Positions 40,001 to 49,667 of a DNA stretch of 64,000 bases are shown in pieces. The DNA comes from Myxococcales bacterium. GTDB taxonomy: Bacteria; Myxococcota; UBA4151. Numbering within the stretch: the stretch's first letter is position 1; each line of letters opens with the position of its first letter. Location: assembly GCA_002722845.1 (NCBI GenBank), contig PBND01000058.1, positions 18,756 to 82,755 of the forward strand, given 5' to 3'. A program made the translations under genes and the position numbers. Below the pieces are notes generated by a model. That model searched no databases. It had not been told where the DNA came from and saw nothing but the letters and a program-made list of their open reading frames with translations.

Positions 40001-40034
40001 AGGAACGACGCCAAAGGGCGTCGTTCCTCTTTTT
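40001..40034 (+). terminator. Strong intrinsic terminator after the 38128 gene
   Basis: A perfect 12-base stem AGGAACGACGCC / GGCGTCGTTCCT with loop AAAG is followed by CTTTTT. It lies 74 bases after the 38128 stop and 27 bases before the next gene. Confidence 0.92.
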
Positions 40035-40060
40035 CAAGAATTGCCGCATAAGCGAACGCC

Positions 40061-41821
40061 ATGATTCTCCACTGTCTCCTTCTTCTTGCCACACCTGCGT
40101 CAGCCGAAGAGCAGGCCCCGCCCACTCCGGACGCACCGGCTGTAAATGAAGCAAGTACAGTTGCGGAGGAAAGCGCCGACTTCGATAGCGATATCCCGGA
40201 AGAAGACAGCGGTGACGACGACGAGATCAGCTTCGATGATGAAGGAGGCGACGACTTTGGTTCAGAGGTGGCAAGCACGCCGGTTTCAGCCACCATCAGC
40301 CCCACCCAGGTCAAGATCTCGGCGAGCACCCTGTTGAGTCTAGATCTCGCCCATGAGCCCCCCACCCTGGGACCCGCTGAGCAGTATGGCGAGTTGTACA
40401 GCATCCTGCGTCTGGAGATCATCCACAAGCTCAACGCCCGCCAGACCTATCGGGTGAAAGTTAAAAACCGCGTCCTCCTCTCACGGGAGCATCCCAGCAT
40501 CGAAGGCGCCGAACTTCATGGCAAGATTCTCCCAGAGTTGGATCAGTTGCGACTGGATGCAGCGCTTCACCCCAACCTCACCGCCCTGGTGGGCCTACAG
40601 CGGGTGAATTGGGGCTTTGTAGATGCCCAGAGTCCAGCCAATATCTTTGGGCCCCCGGATCTTCGCTTCGGCTTCGGCGGTGAAGCTGAGGACAGCAGCT
40701 TGCCGGTGAGCGGCGTGGTCCTGCGCTTTCAGCCCGAGGGCTGGCGCCAAAAACTCGAACTCGCCTGGAATCCCCTCTTTCGTCCGCCGGAGTTGATGAT
40801 CTTTGGTAGTGACTGGGCCATGCAGGCTCCCAATCGCCCGCCCGGTGGCCCCTTGGGTGATTTAAGTTGGGCTGTGGATCCCAGCGTTGCCCCCCGTTGG
40901 CAAACCAATCTGACCTACTTTCAGTTGCCCGAGTTGAAAGTGCGGGACCACAGCCTCGCTCTGCGTGCGAGCGGTCGCCACAAAGGCTTGGAATGGGGCT
41001 TTTTCGGCTTCTATGGCTTCGATCTCTTTCCCGTCCTTGAGCTGGACGAAGATCTGGCCTGGCTCCTCGAAAACATGAGCCTCTTTGGCAGTGCCCCCAT
41101 GGGCCGCCTCCTGGCCCAGAACCCCGAACTTATCCCCCGAATGGAAGCGATCACCGCGAAGATCAGTGATGCTCAAAGCCAAGGAAGCCTAGGCGATCTC
41201 ATCAAGGCCACGCCACACCGACTCTTTCAGCTCGGGGGGCAACTAAGAGAAGTCTACGGTCCCTTTGTCATTGCGCTCGAGAGCACTTGGACTCCCGGGT
41301 TCAACCCCTGCCGAGCGGAGACGGTATCCGACTGCCGAGATCATTTTGGCGGGGGGCGCTCCCTCTTCGATCTGCAAATGGCCCCGGTGCGACGTCCCAC
41401 CCTCTATTCGGCGCTCCAGTTAGAGTGGCAGCGCAGTGAGGCGAATCAAATCATCCTGGTGATAACGGACTTCATGGTGGCCGATGTGCCCAATACCCCC
41501 CTCGCCTTCCTGGACAGCACCTTCATCGATGCATCGGAGCAACTGAGCCGCCCCTTTGATGTCAACAACGCCCATCTCATCACAGTGACCGGCGCCTGGC
41601 GTAGTCGGCATCTAGACGACCGCCTCGAAGTCCTGGCCAGCGTGGTCTCCCACCCCGTCCAAGGGGACTATCTAGCCTTTGCAAAGGCGATTTGGCGCAT
41701 CAATGACGGCCAACTACAACTCAGCCTCGGGGGCGATGTCTTTGGCGGCGATGCCGGCTCCATGTTCGGTCAGTTTAACCATAACGACCGCATCAGCTTC
41801 GGCATCAAGGCGCTGCAATAA
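40061..41821 (+). CDS. Outer-membrane beta-barrel-type protein
   Basis: A 586-residue exported protein. Signal MILHCLLLLATPASA, then a strongly acidic linker of about 60 residues, then a long run of alternating polar/aromatic strands typical of beta-barrels, ending in KALQ. The general look is that of DUF1302-like or porin-like outer-membrane proteins, but no family signature is decisive. It is 1 base from the downstream MBL hydrolase (TAATG overlap). A terminator sits 27 bases upstream, so its promoter must be within or before that hairpin or it depends on read-through. Confidence 0.62.
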   Translation: MILHCLLLLATPASAEEQAPPTPDAPAVNEASTVAEESADFDSDIPEEDSGDDDEISFDDEGGDDFGSEVASTPVSATISPTQVKISASTLLSLDLAHEPPTLGPAEQYGELYSILRLEIIHKLNARQTYRVKVKNRVLLSREHPSIEGAELHGKILPELDQLRLDAALHPNLTALVGLQRVNWGFVDAQSPANIFGPPDLRFGFGGEAEDSSLPVSGVVLRFQPEGWRQKLELAWNPLFRPPELMIFGSDWAMQAPNRPPGGPLGDLSWAVDPSVAPRWQTNLTYFQLPELKVRDHSLALRASGRHKGLEWGFFGFYGFDLFPVLELDEDLAWLLENMSLFGSAPMGRLLAQNPELIPRMEAITAKISDAQSQGSLGDLIKATPHRLFQLGGQLREVYGPFVIALESTWTPGFNPCRAETVSDCRDHFGGGRSLFDLQMAPVRRPTLYSALQLEWQRSEANQIILVITDFMVADVPNTPLAFLDSTFIDASEQLSRPFDVNNAHLITVTGAWRSRHLDDRLEVLASVVSHPVQGDYLAFAKAIWRINDGQLQLSLGGDVFGGDAGSMFGQFNHNDRISFGIKALQ

Positions 41822-42738
41822 TGATTCAGTATCGCCGTCTCCCGGTGCCCATGGGCAGCGGGGGGACGGTCTATCCGACCTTGGTGAAATCGGCGGACCA
41901 CGCGGTCCTCATCGATACCGGTACGCGCGGAGGTTTTGAGAACCTTTGGCAACAACTCGAAGAACATCTCTTTCTGGAAGCGCGCCCCCTCGACGCAATC
42001 CTCATGACACACGCCCATCAGGATCACTATGGTGGGCTTCAGCAGTTGCTGGAGCGAATGACGGTACCGGTGATCTGCTGGCAGGGGGCGGTGGAGTATT
42101 ACAGCGCCTATCCCGATGCCCTGCTACGGCGGGCCGCGAACGTGGAGGAACTCGCCAGCCGACTCGGACTCAGTGGGCCCATCTATGATCAGGTCATCAG
42201 TGGCTATGACCGTCTTGCAGCCCAGCACGGACCCGTCCCGATCCAGTCAACGCTCGAAGACGGTGATGTTTTCCAGCTGGGCGACATACAATTGAGCGTC
42301 CACCATCATCCCGGCCATCACCCCCATGCCCTCATCTTTGTCGATGTGGCCCAATCGTTGGCCGTGACCGGGGACAATATCTTCTTAAAATTTCGCTCCC
42401 CACCCGGGGTGGAGTTTGATGGGTCGGGTCGTCGTGTTCCCTGCTTGCCGGCGCTCTCAGAGAATTTAATGCGCCTGGCCCAATTGAACCTAGATCGGGC
42501 CCTGCCCTCCCATGGCCCAGAGATTGAAGACGTCGCCCAGGTCGCTGAGGGCAGTCGGAATGCCTATCTTCGCGGTGCCGAAAGACTTCGTCCTTTGATC
42601 GAGCATGGTCAACGCCCCCCGATTCCCGAGTTGATGAGAGCGGCCTTCGGTGAGGTCCCCTTGCCCTATTGGGGGCTCCGACTTGGTTTTTTGTTGGGCT
42701 ATCTGGACCTCCTCGGGGCAGGAGAAGCCTACCGCTAG
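41821..42738 (+). CDS. MBL-fold metallo-hydrolase
   Basis: A 305-residue metallo-beta-lactamase-fold hydrolase. Metal ligands: THAHQDHYGG (HxHxDH), a His in HHPGHHPHA and the Asp in VTGDN. Likely binds two zinc or iron ions. The substrate is not clear; glyoxalase II, thioesterase or lactonase relatives share these motifs. It overlaps the upstream gene by one base and is followed by pyrF after 9 bases, so it may be co-transcribed with it. Confidence 0.88.
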   Translation: MIQYRRLPVPMGSGGTVYPTLVKSADHAVLIDTGTRGGFENLWQQLEEHLFLEARPLDAILMTHAHQDHYGGLQQLLERMTVPVICWQGAVEYYSAYPDALLRRAANVEELASRLGLSGPIYDQVISGYDRLAAQHGPVPIQSTLEDGDVFQLGDIQLSVHHHPGHHPHALIFVDVAQSLAVTGDNIFLKFRSPPGVEFDGSGRRVPCLPALSENLMRLAQLNLDRALPSHGPEIEDVAQVAEGSRNAYLRGAERLRPLIEHGQRPPIPELMRAAFGEVPLPYWGLRLGFLLGYLDLLGAGEAYR

Positions 42739-42747
42739 GAGCACTTT

Positions 42748-43431
42748 GTGGATCTCATCCTCGCCCTCGACGTCGATAATCGAGCCGATGCACAGCGCCT
42801 GGCAGCGCAAACGGCCGATTCCGTCGATCTCGTTAAAGTCGGCCTCGAACTCTTTACCCGAGAAGGCCCTCAACTCGTCCGGGCCCTTCGCCAGGATGGG
42901 CATCGGATCATGCTCGATCTCAAACTCCACGATATCCCCAACACCGTCGCCCAGGCCGTTCGAAGTTGCTGTGGCTTAGGCGTGGAATTACTGACTCTGC
43001 ACGCGGGCGGGGGGCCGGCTATGATCGAGGCAGCGGTGCGGGCAGAAGAAGCCGAAGGAAACGGCGTAAAACTCCTTCCCGTCACGGTTTTGACCAGTAT
43101 GAATGCGGAACAACTCCAGGCCATTGGGGTGGCGAGAAGTCCGGAATCACAGGTTCAGTTACTGGCAAGAATGGCGCTGCAAGCCGGCGCACCTGGCCTC
43201 GTTTGCTCACCGATGGAGGTGGAAACCTTGCGCCAACAACATGGAACGCAGCCACACCTGGTGACCCCCGGCGTCCGGCCCGCCGGGAGTGCGACCGATG
43301 ACCAACAGCGTATCGCCACCCCCGCAGCCGCCAAAATCTGGGGCGCCAGCGCCATCGTCGTCGGTCGTCCTATTCGCATGGCAGAGGACCCGGCAGCGGC
43401 AGCACGAAACATCAAGGATGCTTGTCGGTGA
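42748..43431 (+). CDS. pyrF: Orotidine 5'-phosphate decarboxylase
   Basis: A 227-residue TIM-barrel decarboxylase, the last step of UMP synthesis. Motifs: LILALDVDN at the start, the catalytic D-K-D segment in IMLDLKLHDIPNTV, then LLPVTVLTSM and GVRPAG and VVGRPI for phosphate binding. The start is GTG. Length is typical. Its stop overlaps the rlmB start (GTGA). Confidence 0.96.
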   Translation: MDLILALDVDNRADAQRLAAQTADSVDLVKVGLELFTREGPQLVRALRQDGHRIMLDLKLHDIPNTVAQAVRSCCGLGVELLTLHAGGGPAMIEAAVRAEEAEGNGVKLLPVTVLTSMNAEQLQAIGVARSPESQVQLLARMALQAGAPGLVCSPMEVETLRQQHGTQPHLVTPGVRPAGSATDDQQRIATPAAAKIWGASAIVVGRPIRMAEDPAAAARNIKDACR

Positions 43432-44129
43432 GTGATTGGGTTTTTGGTGCCAACGCCGTTCGCTCTGCTCTTGAAGCAGGCCGATTAAAGCGTCTCCTCC
43501 ACGCGGGGGACCAAGCTCGGATTCAGAGGCTTGTTGCCGACAGCCAAGCGGCGAGTATCCCCTGTGAGTCGACTTCTCACCGTCAACTGGATCGACTTGC
43601 AAAGGGACGGCGTAGCCAAGGCGTGGCTGGAGAGGTCACACCCTATGCTTATGCCAGTCTGGAGGAGGTCCTCGCTGGAGCCGGCCCCGTCATCGCCCTC
43701 GATGGTATTGAAGATGTAGGCAATCTCGGTGCGATCCTAAGGAGCGCCTATGCACTGGGAGCGGCTGGAGTGATCATCCCCAAAGATGGTGCCGCCTCCG
43801 TGACCCCTCAGGCCGAGCGAGCCAGTGCCGGTGCCGCAAGTCAACTTCCCGTCGCTCGGGTGGTCAATCTGAGTCGGGCTCTTGAGCAAGCGAAGGCCTC
43901 TGGTCGATGGGTTTACGGTGCCGCGATGGATGGCGAAACAAGCCTGGATGATCTGGATTTAAGTGAAGCCTGTGTCCTGGTGCTCGGGAGTGAAGGAAGG
44001 GGGATGCGGAAGAAGGTCTGTTCCCGCTGTGACCTGCTCTTTCACATTCCAATGGAGCGCAGCTTTGAGAGCCTCAATGTGAGCGTGAGCGCCGCCCTCG
44101 TGCTCGATGCTTGGCGCCGGAGCCAATAA
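43428..44129 (+). CDS. rlmB: SpoU-family rRNA 2'-O-methyltransferase, RlmB-like
   Basis: A methyltransferase of about 233 residues with a deep trefoil knot. The N-terminal substrate domain (WVFGANAVRSALEAG) is followed by the three SpoU motifs: IALDGIEDVGNLGAILRSA, VLGSEGRGM and SLNVSVSAALVL. RlmB methylates G2251 of 23S rRNA; TrmH relatives are similar, but the extra N-terminal domain favours RlmB. I begin at the GTG (43428) whose overlap with the pyrF stop is GTGA; a TTG at 43422 is an alternative. Confidence 0.9.
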   Translation: MSDWVFGANAVRSALEAGRLKRLLHAGDQARIQRLVADSQAASIPCESTSHRQLDRLAKGRRSQGVAGEVTPYAYASLEEVLAGAGPVIALDGIEDVGNLGAILRSAYALGAAGVIIPKDGAASVTPQAERASAGAASQLPVARVVNLSRALEQAKASGRWVYGAAMDGETSLDDLDLSEACVLVLGSEGRGMRKKVCSRCDLLFHIPMERSFESLNVSVSAALVLDAWRRSQ

Positions 44130-44134
44130 GCCCC

Positions 44135-44437
44135 TTAGGGCGCCCCGCAGTACTTCATCGCTTGGGCGAGCATCGCCTGAAATTCCGGCCCCTCCGCATT
44201 GAGGGATGCTGTCACAACTTTAACGGTGTCATTTTCCGCAACGAGGCGCTCCGCTATGCAACGACACCAGCGCTCCATAGAGGCACGATCTACCCCCCGC
44301 TTCACCCCCTCATCGGTACACGAGGTCGTGAATTCAGGCACAAAGCCCTTGTTAAACTCTTGACTGAGTTCCTTCATGCAAGAGTCACAGCCGGTCAACG
44401 CAAGGCAGAAGCCCAGCATCAGCGCATATCGAAGCAT
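44135..44437 (-). CDS. Small Cys-rich hypothetical lipoprotein
   Basis: About 100 residues. MLRYALMLGFCLALTGC ends in an LTGC lipobox. Several further Cys (CDSC, TTSC, WCRC, YC) suggest a disulphide-bonded periplasmic domain. The start at 44437 gives the signal peptide at the N-terminus and follows GGGGGAAG. It converges with rlmB (5-base gap) and lies 47 bases after the TPR gene. No homologue recognised. Confidence 0.62.
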   Translation of the reverse strand: MLRYALMLGFCLALTGCDSCMKELSQEFNKGFVPEFTTSCTDEGVKRGVDRASMERWCRCIAERLVAENDTVKVVTASLNAEGPEFQAMLAQAMKYCGAP

Positions 44438-44484
44438 ATCTTCCCCCACCGAGGACCCCATGATCGGCCTAAGCCCTCTGATGG

Positions 44485-47031
44485 TCAATCCTTGCGCAGG
44501 AACTGCTTAATCTCTCGAGCTTCTTTGAGGGACTTTAGGACCGCTCGTAAGCCCGGATCCGATGGATGCCGTATCAAGGCCTCTTTAAGGAGGGATTCGG
44601 AGTCGTTAAGCCTCTCCATATGCTTGAGCATCATCGCTTCATTACGCCAATAGAGCGGTTCATGGGGAGCGACGACTCGAGCTCGATGGAAGTGCCTATG
44701 GGCCTTTTGAGGCCGACCACTCATATAGTAAGTCGAGCCCAGATTATTGTTGATTTCCGGGTCGTTTGCTCGGTGTTCTAATCCCTTTTGATACCACGTT
44801 CTCGCCACCTTCCAACGCTCGAGACGGTGGTAGCTCAAACCCAAACCATTGTAGGCAACCAACAGCGTTGGGCTCGCCTTCAAGGCTGCCTTGTAGTGCT
44901 CGATCGCCTCTAGAAGTCGACCGTTTTTCCGCTCTAAATCACCCATCGCCGCCCGCGCCGTTAAATCGGGCGTCCCCGCAAGAACCGCAGCCTTATAAGC
45001 TTTCCAGGCGGCTCGCTGCTGCCCACTGGCTTCTAGGGCTCGGCCCAAACTCGTATGAATGCGGCCCAGTTGATGACTGTGCTTCAGGGCTCGCTCAGCC
45101 ACGGCGACCGCTTCTTTTGGCCGCTTTTCTTCGATCAATAGATCCACCATATTCCGAACAAGACCTTCTCTGCTCGGGTCGCTCTTGAGTCCCTTCGTCA
45201 GCAATTGCTTCGCCTCTCGGCGGGCGCCCCGCCGAAGGGCTAAAAGAGCGAGGTCATTGAGAACACCCCCATGACCTGGCCAACGCTTCTGGGCTTTACT
45301 CAATACGCCCAGGGCTTGATCGGGACGACCCACCTGATCGTAGGCCGATGCGATCGCTAGGCTCAATTCAGGATCCCGACCTTCTTGGTATTGAGCCTGC
45401 CGTAGGACCTGCAGTGCTTCCTTGGCTCGACCGGCCCGTGAGAGGGCTATCCCTAGTTCGGACGCGGGGGTATTCGGGCTACGGAAAAGGCCAACGGCCT
45501 CGGCACCACGCCCTAGATCGGTCAGGATCTTGCCATGCAGACGACGAAGGGCCTGCGCTTGCTCTCCAGCGGCCGCCTGCCCCTGGAGCCCCTCGATGTC
45601 CTTGAGGGCGTCAGCTAAACGCAGGTTCTGACGCAGGGCTCGAATGCGCAGCAGTTGCAACGCAAAAGCCTCTTTGCTTGGCTCGGGGATCTTTTGGATC
45701 ACCTCCTTGGCTTGGCCCGCTTCCAAGAGCAAACGAAGGTAAAGAAAACGCTCATCATAGGACTTGGGATTTTGAGCCTGAGCCTTCTTTGCGGCGGTCA
45801 AAGCCTCTTTCATCCGCGCAAGACGGGCCAGAACGAGGGCCCGGTTGTAGGCTAGACTACGGTCATGAGGATGGGATTTTTCTGCGCGCTCAAGAAGTTT
45901 AAGCGCTCTTTCGGGTCGGTTCCATTCGTTATAAAGCCAAACCAAATCCTTAAGAATCGTTAGATCTTCAAGGCCCGCCTTTCGAAGGACGCTTTCCCCC
46001 TTTTTAAAGTCGGTTGCTTGCACATGAATCTCTGCAAGAGCCCGAGCAACCTCTCTATTTTTCGGTGTTTTCTGGTTCATACGAAGCAGTTGCTTTCGCA
46101 CTTGCTTACCCTGGCCGGCCCGAACTCGAGCCAAGGCGAGCGCTTCGACAAACTCCTCTCGCTCCGGTGCCAGCTTTGCCGCTCGTTCATGGGCCTGCAA
46201 ACTGGCTTGCTGCTGACCCATCCGAGCGAGGAGGTAGCCGTGCAGATGGTGATAAGGTGGAGCCTTCGGTTTCAGGGCAAGAGCCTGGTCCAAACTGGCT
46301 AAGGCCTGGGGCAGCGCACCTTCTTCTTCCATCAGATAAAACGCACGTAAGTAGAAAGCATGGGCGTCTTTGGGATCCTGGCGAACCACCCGATTCAAGA
46401 TACTAAGGGCTTCACCAGCCTGACCCAAACGACCGAGGGTGTCGGCGTAGTCATGGAGACAAACCATATCCTTTTTCTGCAGGCGACTTCCCTTCCGTAG
46501 GGCGATGGCAGCTTCTCTAAATTTCTCTTTTTCTAATAAAATACCCCCTACAACACAGAGGGCTTCACCATCCTCCGGCACGAAATTAAGGTATTGCTGC
46601 CAACTCTGGAGTGCCTCTGTTTTGCGTTCGAGGTAGGTGTAGGCTCCTGCTAGATTCCGTAGCACTTGGGGCGAACGGGGCAGTCGGACGGCGGCCCGAG
46701 CAAAGGACATCACCGCCTCCTGTTGCCGCTTTGTCTGCATCAAGGCGACGCCCAGATTGTTATGACCTTCGCCATCTTGAGGCAATTTGGCCAAGGAGCG
46801 CTGGAGGGGCTGGATCGCCCCTTGGGCATCACCTGCATGAAGCCGGGCCCGACCCAAGTAACCGAGAACATAAGGGTCTTCGGGGTAGCGACGAGCCAGA
46901 GGTTCCAGTTGTTGTAATGCCTGACTAATCTGCCCACTGCTGAGGAGTTGGAGGATGGGCTTCAACTCCCCATGGGTTGCACTCGGATTTGCCTGCACCA
47001 ATAGCAGGAGTGGAAAGAGCTTCGTGATCAC
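44485..47031 (-). CDS. Large exported TPR-repeat protein
   Basis: An 848-residue protein with a probable signal (MITKLFPLLLLVQA), then tetratricopeptide repeats over nearly the whole length (GHNNLGVALMQTKRQQEAV and many similar 34-residue units; roughly 20 repeats). TPR arrays bind partner proteins; here perhaps an envelope assembly or predation-related scaffold (guess). Nothing enzymatic is seen. Its start overlaps the stop of the 47028 lipoprotein by ATGA, and that lipoprotein overlaps holB in the same way, forming a coupled trio. Confidence 0.82.
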   Translation of the reverse strand: MITKLFPLLLLVQANPSATHGELKPILQLLSSGQISQALQQLEPLARRYPEDPYVLGYLGRARLHAGDAQGAIQPLQRSLAKLPQDGEGHNNLGVALMQTKRQQEAVMSFARAAVRLPRSPQVLRNLAGAYTYLERKTEALQSWQQYLNFVPEDGEALCVVGGILLEKEKFREAAIALRKGSRLQKKDMVCLHDYADTLGRLGQAGEALSILNRVVRQDPKDAHAFYLRAFYLMEEEGALPQALASLDQALALKPKAPPYHHLHGYLLARMGQQQASLQAHERAAKLAPEREEFVEALALARVRAGQGKQVRKQLLRMNQKTPKNREVARALAEIHVQATDFKKGESVLRKAGLEDLTILKDLVWLYNEWNRPERALKLLERAEKSHPHDRSLAYNRALVLARLARMKEALTAAKKAQAQNPKSYDERFLYLRLLLEAGQAKEVIQKIPEPSKEAFALQLLRIRALRQNLRLADALKDIEGLQGQAAAGEQAQALRRLHGKILTDLGRGAEAVGLFRSPNTPASELGIALSRAGRAKEALQVLRQAQYQEGRDPELSLAIASAYDQVGRPDQALGVLSKAQKRWPGHGGVLNDLALLALRRGARREAKQLLTKGLKSDPSREGLVRNMVDLLIEEKRPKEAVAVAERALKHSHQLGRIHTSLGRALEASGQQRAAWKAYKAAVLAGTPDLTARAAMGDLERKNGRLLEAIEHYKAALKASPTLLVAYNGLGLSYHRLERWKVARTWYQKGLEHRANDPEINNNLGSTYYMSGRPQKAHRHFHRARVVAPHEPLYWRNEAMMLKHMERLNDSESLLKEALIRHPSDPGLRAVLKSLKEAREIKQFLRKD

Positions 47032-47657
47032 TGGCCAAGAGTCATTCGGGCCATATTTGCACGATTTTCCTTTCCTCGTCGCGCCGCATCGCCACCGGTG
47101 ATGGGCATGCGTCGATCATCGATATAAAGGCCACCCCAGACGATATATTCATCTTTGGGGTGTCCCCGCGTCTGCAAGGTGATCCGATCGACGATCACTT
47201 CGCCAGCCTGCCAATAGTTCGTTGGGTACAAACCTTCGCAGGGGCAATGATCCCCGTGAAGCCGATGACTTCGATTCACCGCATCCACGTGAATGAAGAA
47301 CTTCCAACTCTCGGCCACCTCGGATTTGGCGGTGGCTGCCCCTTGGGGACAGCGATCGGTCGCATCCTTCACAGCCGCACAGGCTGGGTCGGGAAGAAGG
47401 CGATAATAAGTGGTGACAGTCACGGGATCGCCGGGATCCACATTTTTTGGCTCCACCCGGCTCCCCAGCAACTCGATTCGGTCACCCAAGACCACTCGAT
47501 AGCGGTCTACACCGGCCGGTACCTCTTCCATGACCGTCCGGTTCCAAGTCAGGCGGGTGCGGGGAAAAGCCTCTTTCTCCTCCTCCACATCGAGGGGACG
47601 GGGCAAGCAGGCTGCGCTTGTCATGAGGAGCGCAAAAATGGTGAGCCATCGTCTCAT
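47028..47657 (-). CDS. Hypothetical lipoprotein, TPR-operon member
   Basis: A 209-residue protein. MRRWLTIFALLMTSAAC has an SAAC lipobox. The mature part looks like a compact beta-rich domain (VTTYYRLLPDP, WKFFIHVDA, IVDRITLQT), similar in texture to glycosyltransferase-associated or discoidin-like accessory domains, but no family is certain. Both ends are coupled by ATGA overlaps: upstream to holB, downstream to the TPR protein. It may act with the TPR protein in the envelope. Confidence 0.65.
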   Translation of the reverse strand: MRRWLTIFALLMTSAACLPRPLDVEEEKEAFPRTRLTWNRTVMEEVPAGVDRYRVVLGDRIELLGSRVEPKNVDPGDPVTVTTYYRLLPDPACAAVKDATDRCPQGAATAKSEVAESWKFFIHVDAVNRSHRLHGDHCPCEGLYPTNYWQAGEVIVDRITLQTRGHPKDEYIVWGGLYIDDRRMPITGGDAARRGKENRANMARMTLGQ

Positions 47658-48631
47658 GTGAGCTTCTCCCCCCGAGCTGTCGCTATCAGAATAGAGATCA
47701 AAGACACATTCCGACGCAAGGCTGCTGCTGCCGTATCCAAAACTTCGGCCATCGCCAACGGGTCAAGTGAGACCAACCCTCGCAACTCCTCGGTCCGATC
47801 CCGGTGGGTTAAATCTTCATCATCACAGGCTGCATCAATGGCGAGTAAATCACTCAATAAAGAACGCAGTACACGAAGAACTGACTCGGGCATCCCCTGA
47901 CGATTCATCGCTTCAGCCAAATCCAGTTCTTGTCCCCCATGGGATGCATTCACGGCCTTTAACCAACCCATGGCCAGGGGACGCAAGGCCTGCAACACCT
48001 CCGGTGAAACACTCATGCCGCGAAGATCCATGGCGGCCAGCACATCGGCTTTACTGTGCTCACAACCCTCTTCGGACCAGGCCGCGCACAACTCCGCCCT
48101 CGTCTGGGGTCTCAACTGTAATCGCTGACAGCGGGAAACGATGGTCGTAAGCAGAGCCTTGGGTTCGCTGCTCACAAGAACAAACAGACATTGATCGCCA
48201 GGTTCTTCGAGGGTCTTTAGGAGCGTATTGGCGGCTTCTTTGTTCATTTCCTCCGGTCGTAAACAAAGAATCACTCGCCAGCCCCCTGCATGGGCTTTGA
48301 GGCTCAAGGCACGGCAGGTTTCAAGAACATCCTCTTTGCGAATGACATAACGATCGCCAGCCCCCTCAGCCACGGGAAGCCCAAAGTGACGGGCCGTGGG
48401 GGGAGAAGCGAGTAGATGAAGATCGATATGGCTAAAGCGGGACACCCGTTGACAGGCAGCACATTCACCACAGGCTTGACCTTGTTCACATAAGAGCCGG
48501 CTGGCGAGGTAGAGTGCCTGGGAAAAGAGCCCGGAGCGCTCACTACCCGTCAAGAGCACTGCGTGGGGCCAGGCTTGGCGCCGTTGCCATCCATCGATCA
48601 CCCGCAGCAACTGTGTATCGGCTTGCACCAT
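47654..48631 (-). CDS. holB: DNA polymerase III delta-prime-like clamp loader subunit
   Basis: A 325-residue AAA+ protein. The N-terminus HAVLLTGSERSGLFSQALYLA has a Walker A lacking the GKT lysine, as usual for delta prime; the zinc site CEQ..CGECAAC is present, followed by NKEAANTLLKTLEEPG and SRCQRL (sensor/arginine region). It is a non-hydrolysing clamp-loader subunit. The downstream lipoprotein overlaps its stop (ATGA). It begins 107 bases from the divergent 48739 gene. The name is by analogy to E. coli HolB. Confidence 0.85.
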   Translation of the reverse strand: MVQADTQLLRVIDGWQRRQAWPHAVLLTGSERSGLFSQALYLASRLLCEQGQACGECAACQRVSRFSHIDLHLLASPPTARHFGLPVAEGAGDRYVIRKEDVLETCRALSLKAHAGGWRVILCLRPEEMNKEAANTLLKTLEEPGDQCLFVLVSSEPKALLTTIVSRCQRLQLRPQTRAELCAAWSEEGCEHSKADVLAAMDLRGMSVSPEVLQALRPLAMGWLKAVNASHGGQELDLAEAMNRQGMPESVLRVLRSLLSDLLAIDAACDDEDLTHRDRTEELRGLVSLDPLAMAEVLDTAAAALRRNVSLISILIATARGEKLT

Positions 48632-48738
48632 GTTTATCTCATGCCACAGCTAACCGCGGCTGACCCCCGGAATTTTTTACTCCTGACCCACCCATTGTCA
48701 GTCCCCCCTCTTAACGTGAGGTACAGGAGGTCGCCGTC

Positions 48739-49158
48739 ATGAAAGTCATCGATCCAAAATCCAGCCTGGAGCAAAAGCGCTTGGTCTTAAGATCAACCCA
48801 GCGATGGGACCTAGGGACAACCTATGGTTTTCGCCTCCCGACGGGAGCCCTCTCATTTCACCAAGGTATTCGTCGGCAAATGGCCCTCCTCGCGGGACTC
48901 GCCCTGGCTCCCTTACTCTCCATGGAAGGTAAAATGCCTGGAATTGATGTCCCTACCGATCGACTCATCCGGGCCCAACTTGTCGACGAACATCCCGATC
49001 ATCTAGCGAGTCAACTCTGCGCTCAACTTCCAGCAAACTTCCGCATCGCTAACCAAGGTCTTGGTCGCTATCTTCTCAGTAGTTCAGAGTTGCCACTCGA
49101 GCTCGTGATCCTACCTAATGCATCGGCTCTTCGGCGCCTCCTACCCATCCCAAGCTAA
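48739..49158 (+). CDS. Hypothetical protein
   Basis: A 139-residue soluble protein with no signal peptide and no recognised motif. AGGAGG 9 bases before the ATG gives a good start. Codon use is like its neighbours. It is the first gene of a plus-strand run (49224, recF, receptor, lipoprotein), divergent from holB. Function unknown. Confidence 0.55.
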   Translation: MKVIDPKSSLEQKRLVLRSTQRWDLGTTYGFRLPTGALSFHQGIRRQMALLAGLALAPLLSMEGKMPGIDVPTDRLIRAQLVDEHPDHLASQLCAQLPANFRIANQGLGRYLLSSSELPLELVILPNASALRRLLPIPS

Positions 49159-49223
49159 TCCAATCCGCCGGGTCCCCTTGGCTTGTTGCATGCAGTCAGG
49201 CAGAAACAGGCCGGGGAGGGTTC

Positions 49224-49667
49224 ATGAGCAGAGAGGCGGTCCAAGCTATTTTGGCCGGCCAAGCAAAAGATGAGGCTTGGTATCAAGCCCTCTTTGCGGA
49301 AAGTCTTCTATGCCTTGTCGAAGACAAGGATCCCAAAGCGTGCACGGATCGATTGCGTCCCCTCGTCGAAGAAGGTCCTGATCAACTCAAGGTCCACGGA
49401 CGTCTACTGATGGCCCATGCCTATCGAGCCATGGGCCGCCGCCGCCTCGCCATCTTCAACTACCAAGCCGTTGCTCGACGGGAGGAAGCGGATGAAACCA
49501 CCGTGCTGGCGCTGGCAGCCCTGATCGAGATCGGTGATGAGAGCAGCAAAAAGTTGGCTCAAAGTCGGATCGATCTATTGCGACAACAGGATCCCCCAAT
49601 TCCCCACCTCGACCTAATTGAAGGGGGGCCTAGCCTCCTGGCGATCCAGGAACTTCTGAGCGAATGA
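49224..49667 (+). CDS. Small TPR-like hypothetical protein
   Basis: A 147-residue all-helical protein with TPR-like pairing (VHGRLLMAHAYRAMGRRRLAIFNYQAV). No signal peptide. Preceded by GGGGAGGG. Its stop overlaps the recF start (ATGA), so it may be translated with recF. Role unknown; a protein-protein adaptor is a guess. Confidence 0.6.
   Translation: MSREAVQAILAGQAKDEAWYQALFAESLLCLVEDKDPKACTDRLRPLVEEGPDQLKVHGRLLMAHAYRAMGRRRLAIFNYQAVARREEADETTVLALAALIEIGDESSKKLAQSRIDLLRQQDPPIPHLDLIEGGPSLLAIQELLSE

Noticed and set aside
48632..48738. Alternative origin at the holB divergent gap
   Set aside because: It is not AT-rich enough, has no DnaA-box cluster, and the strand composition does not flip there.
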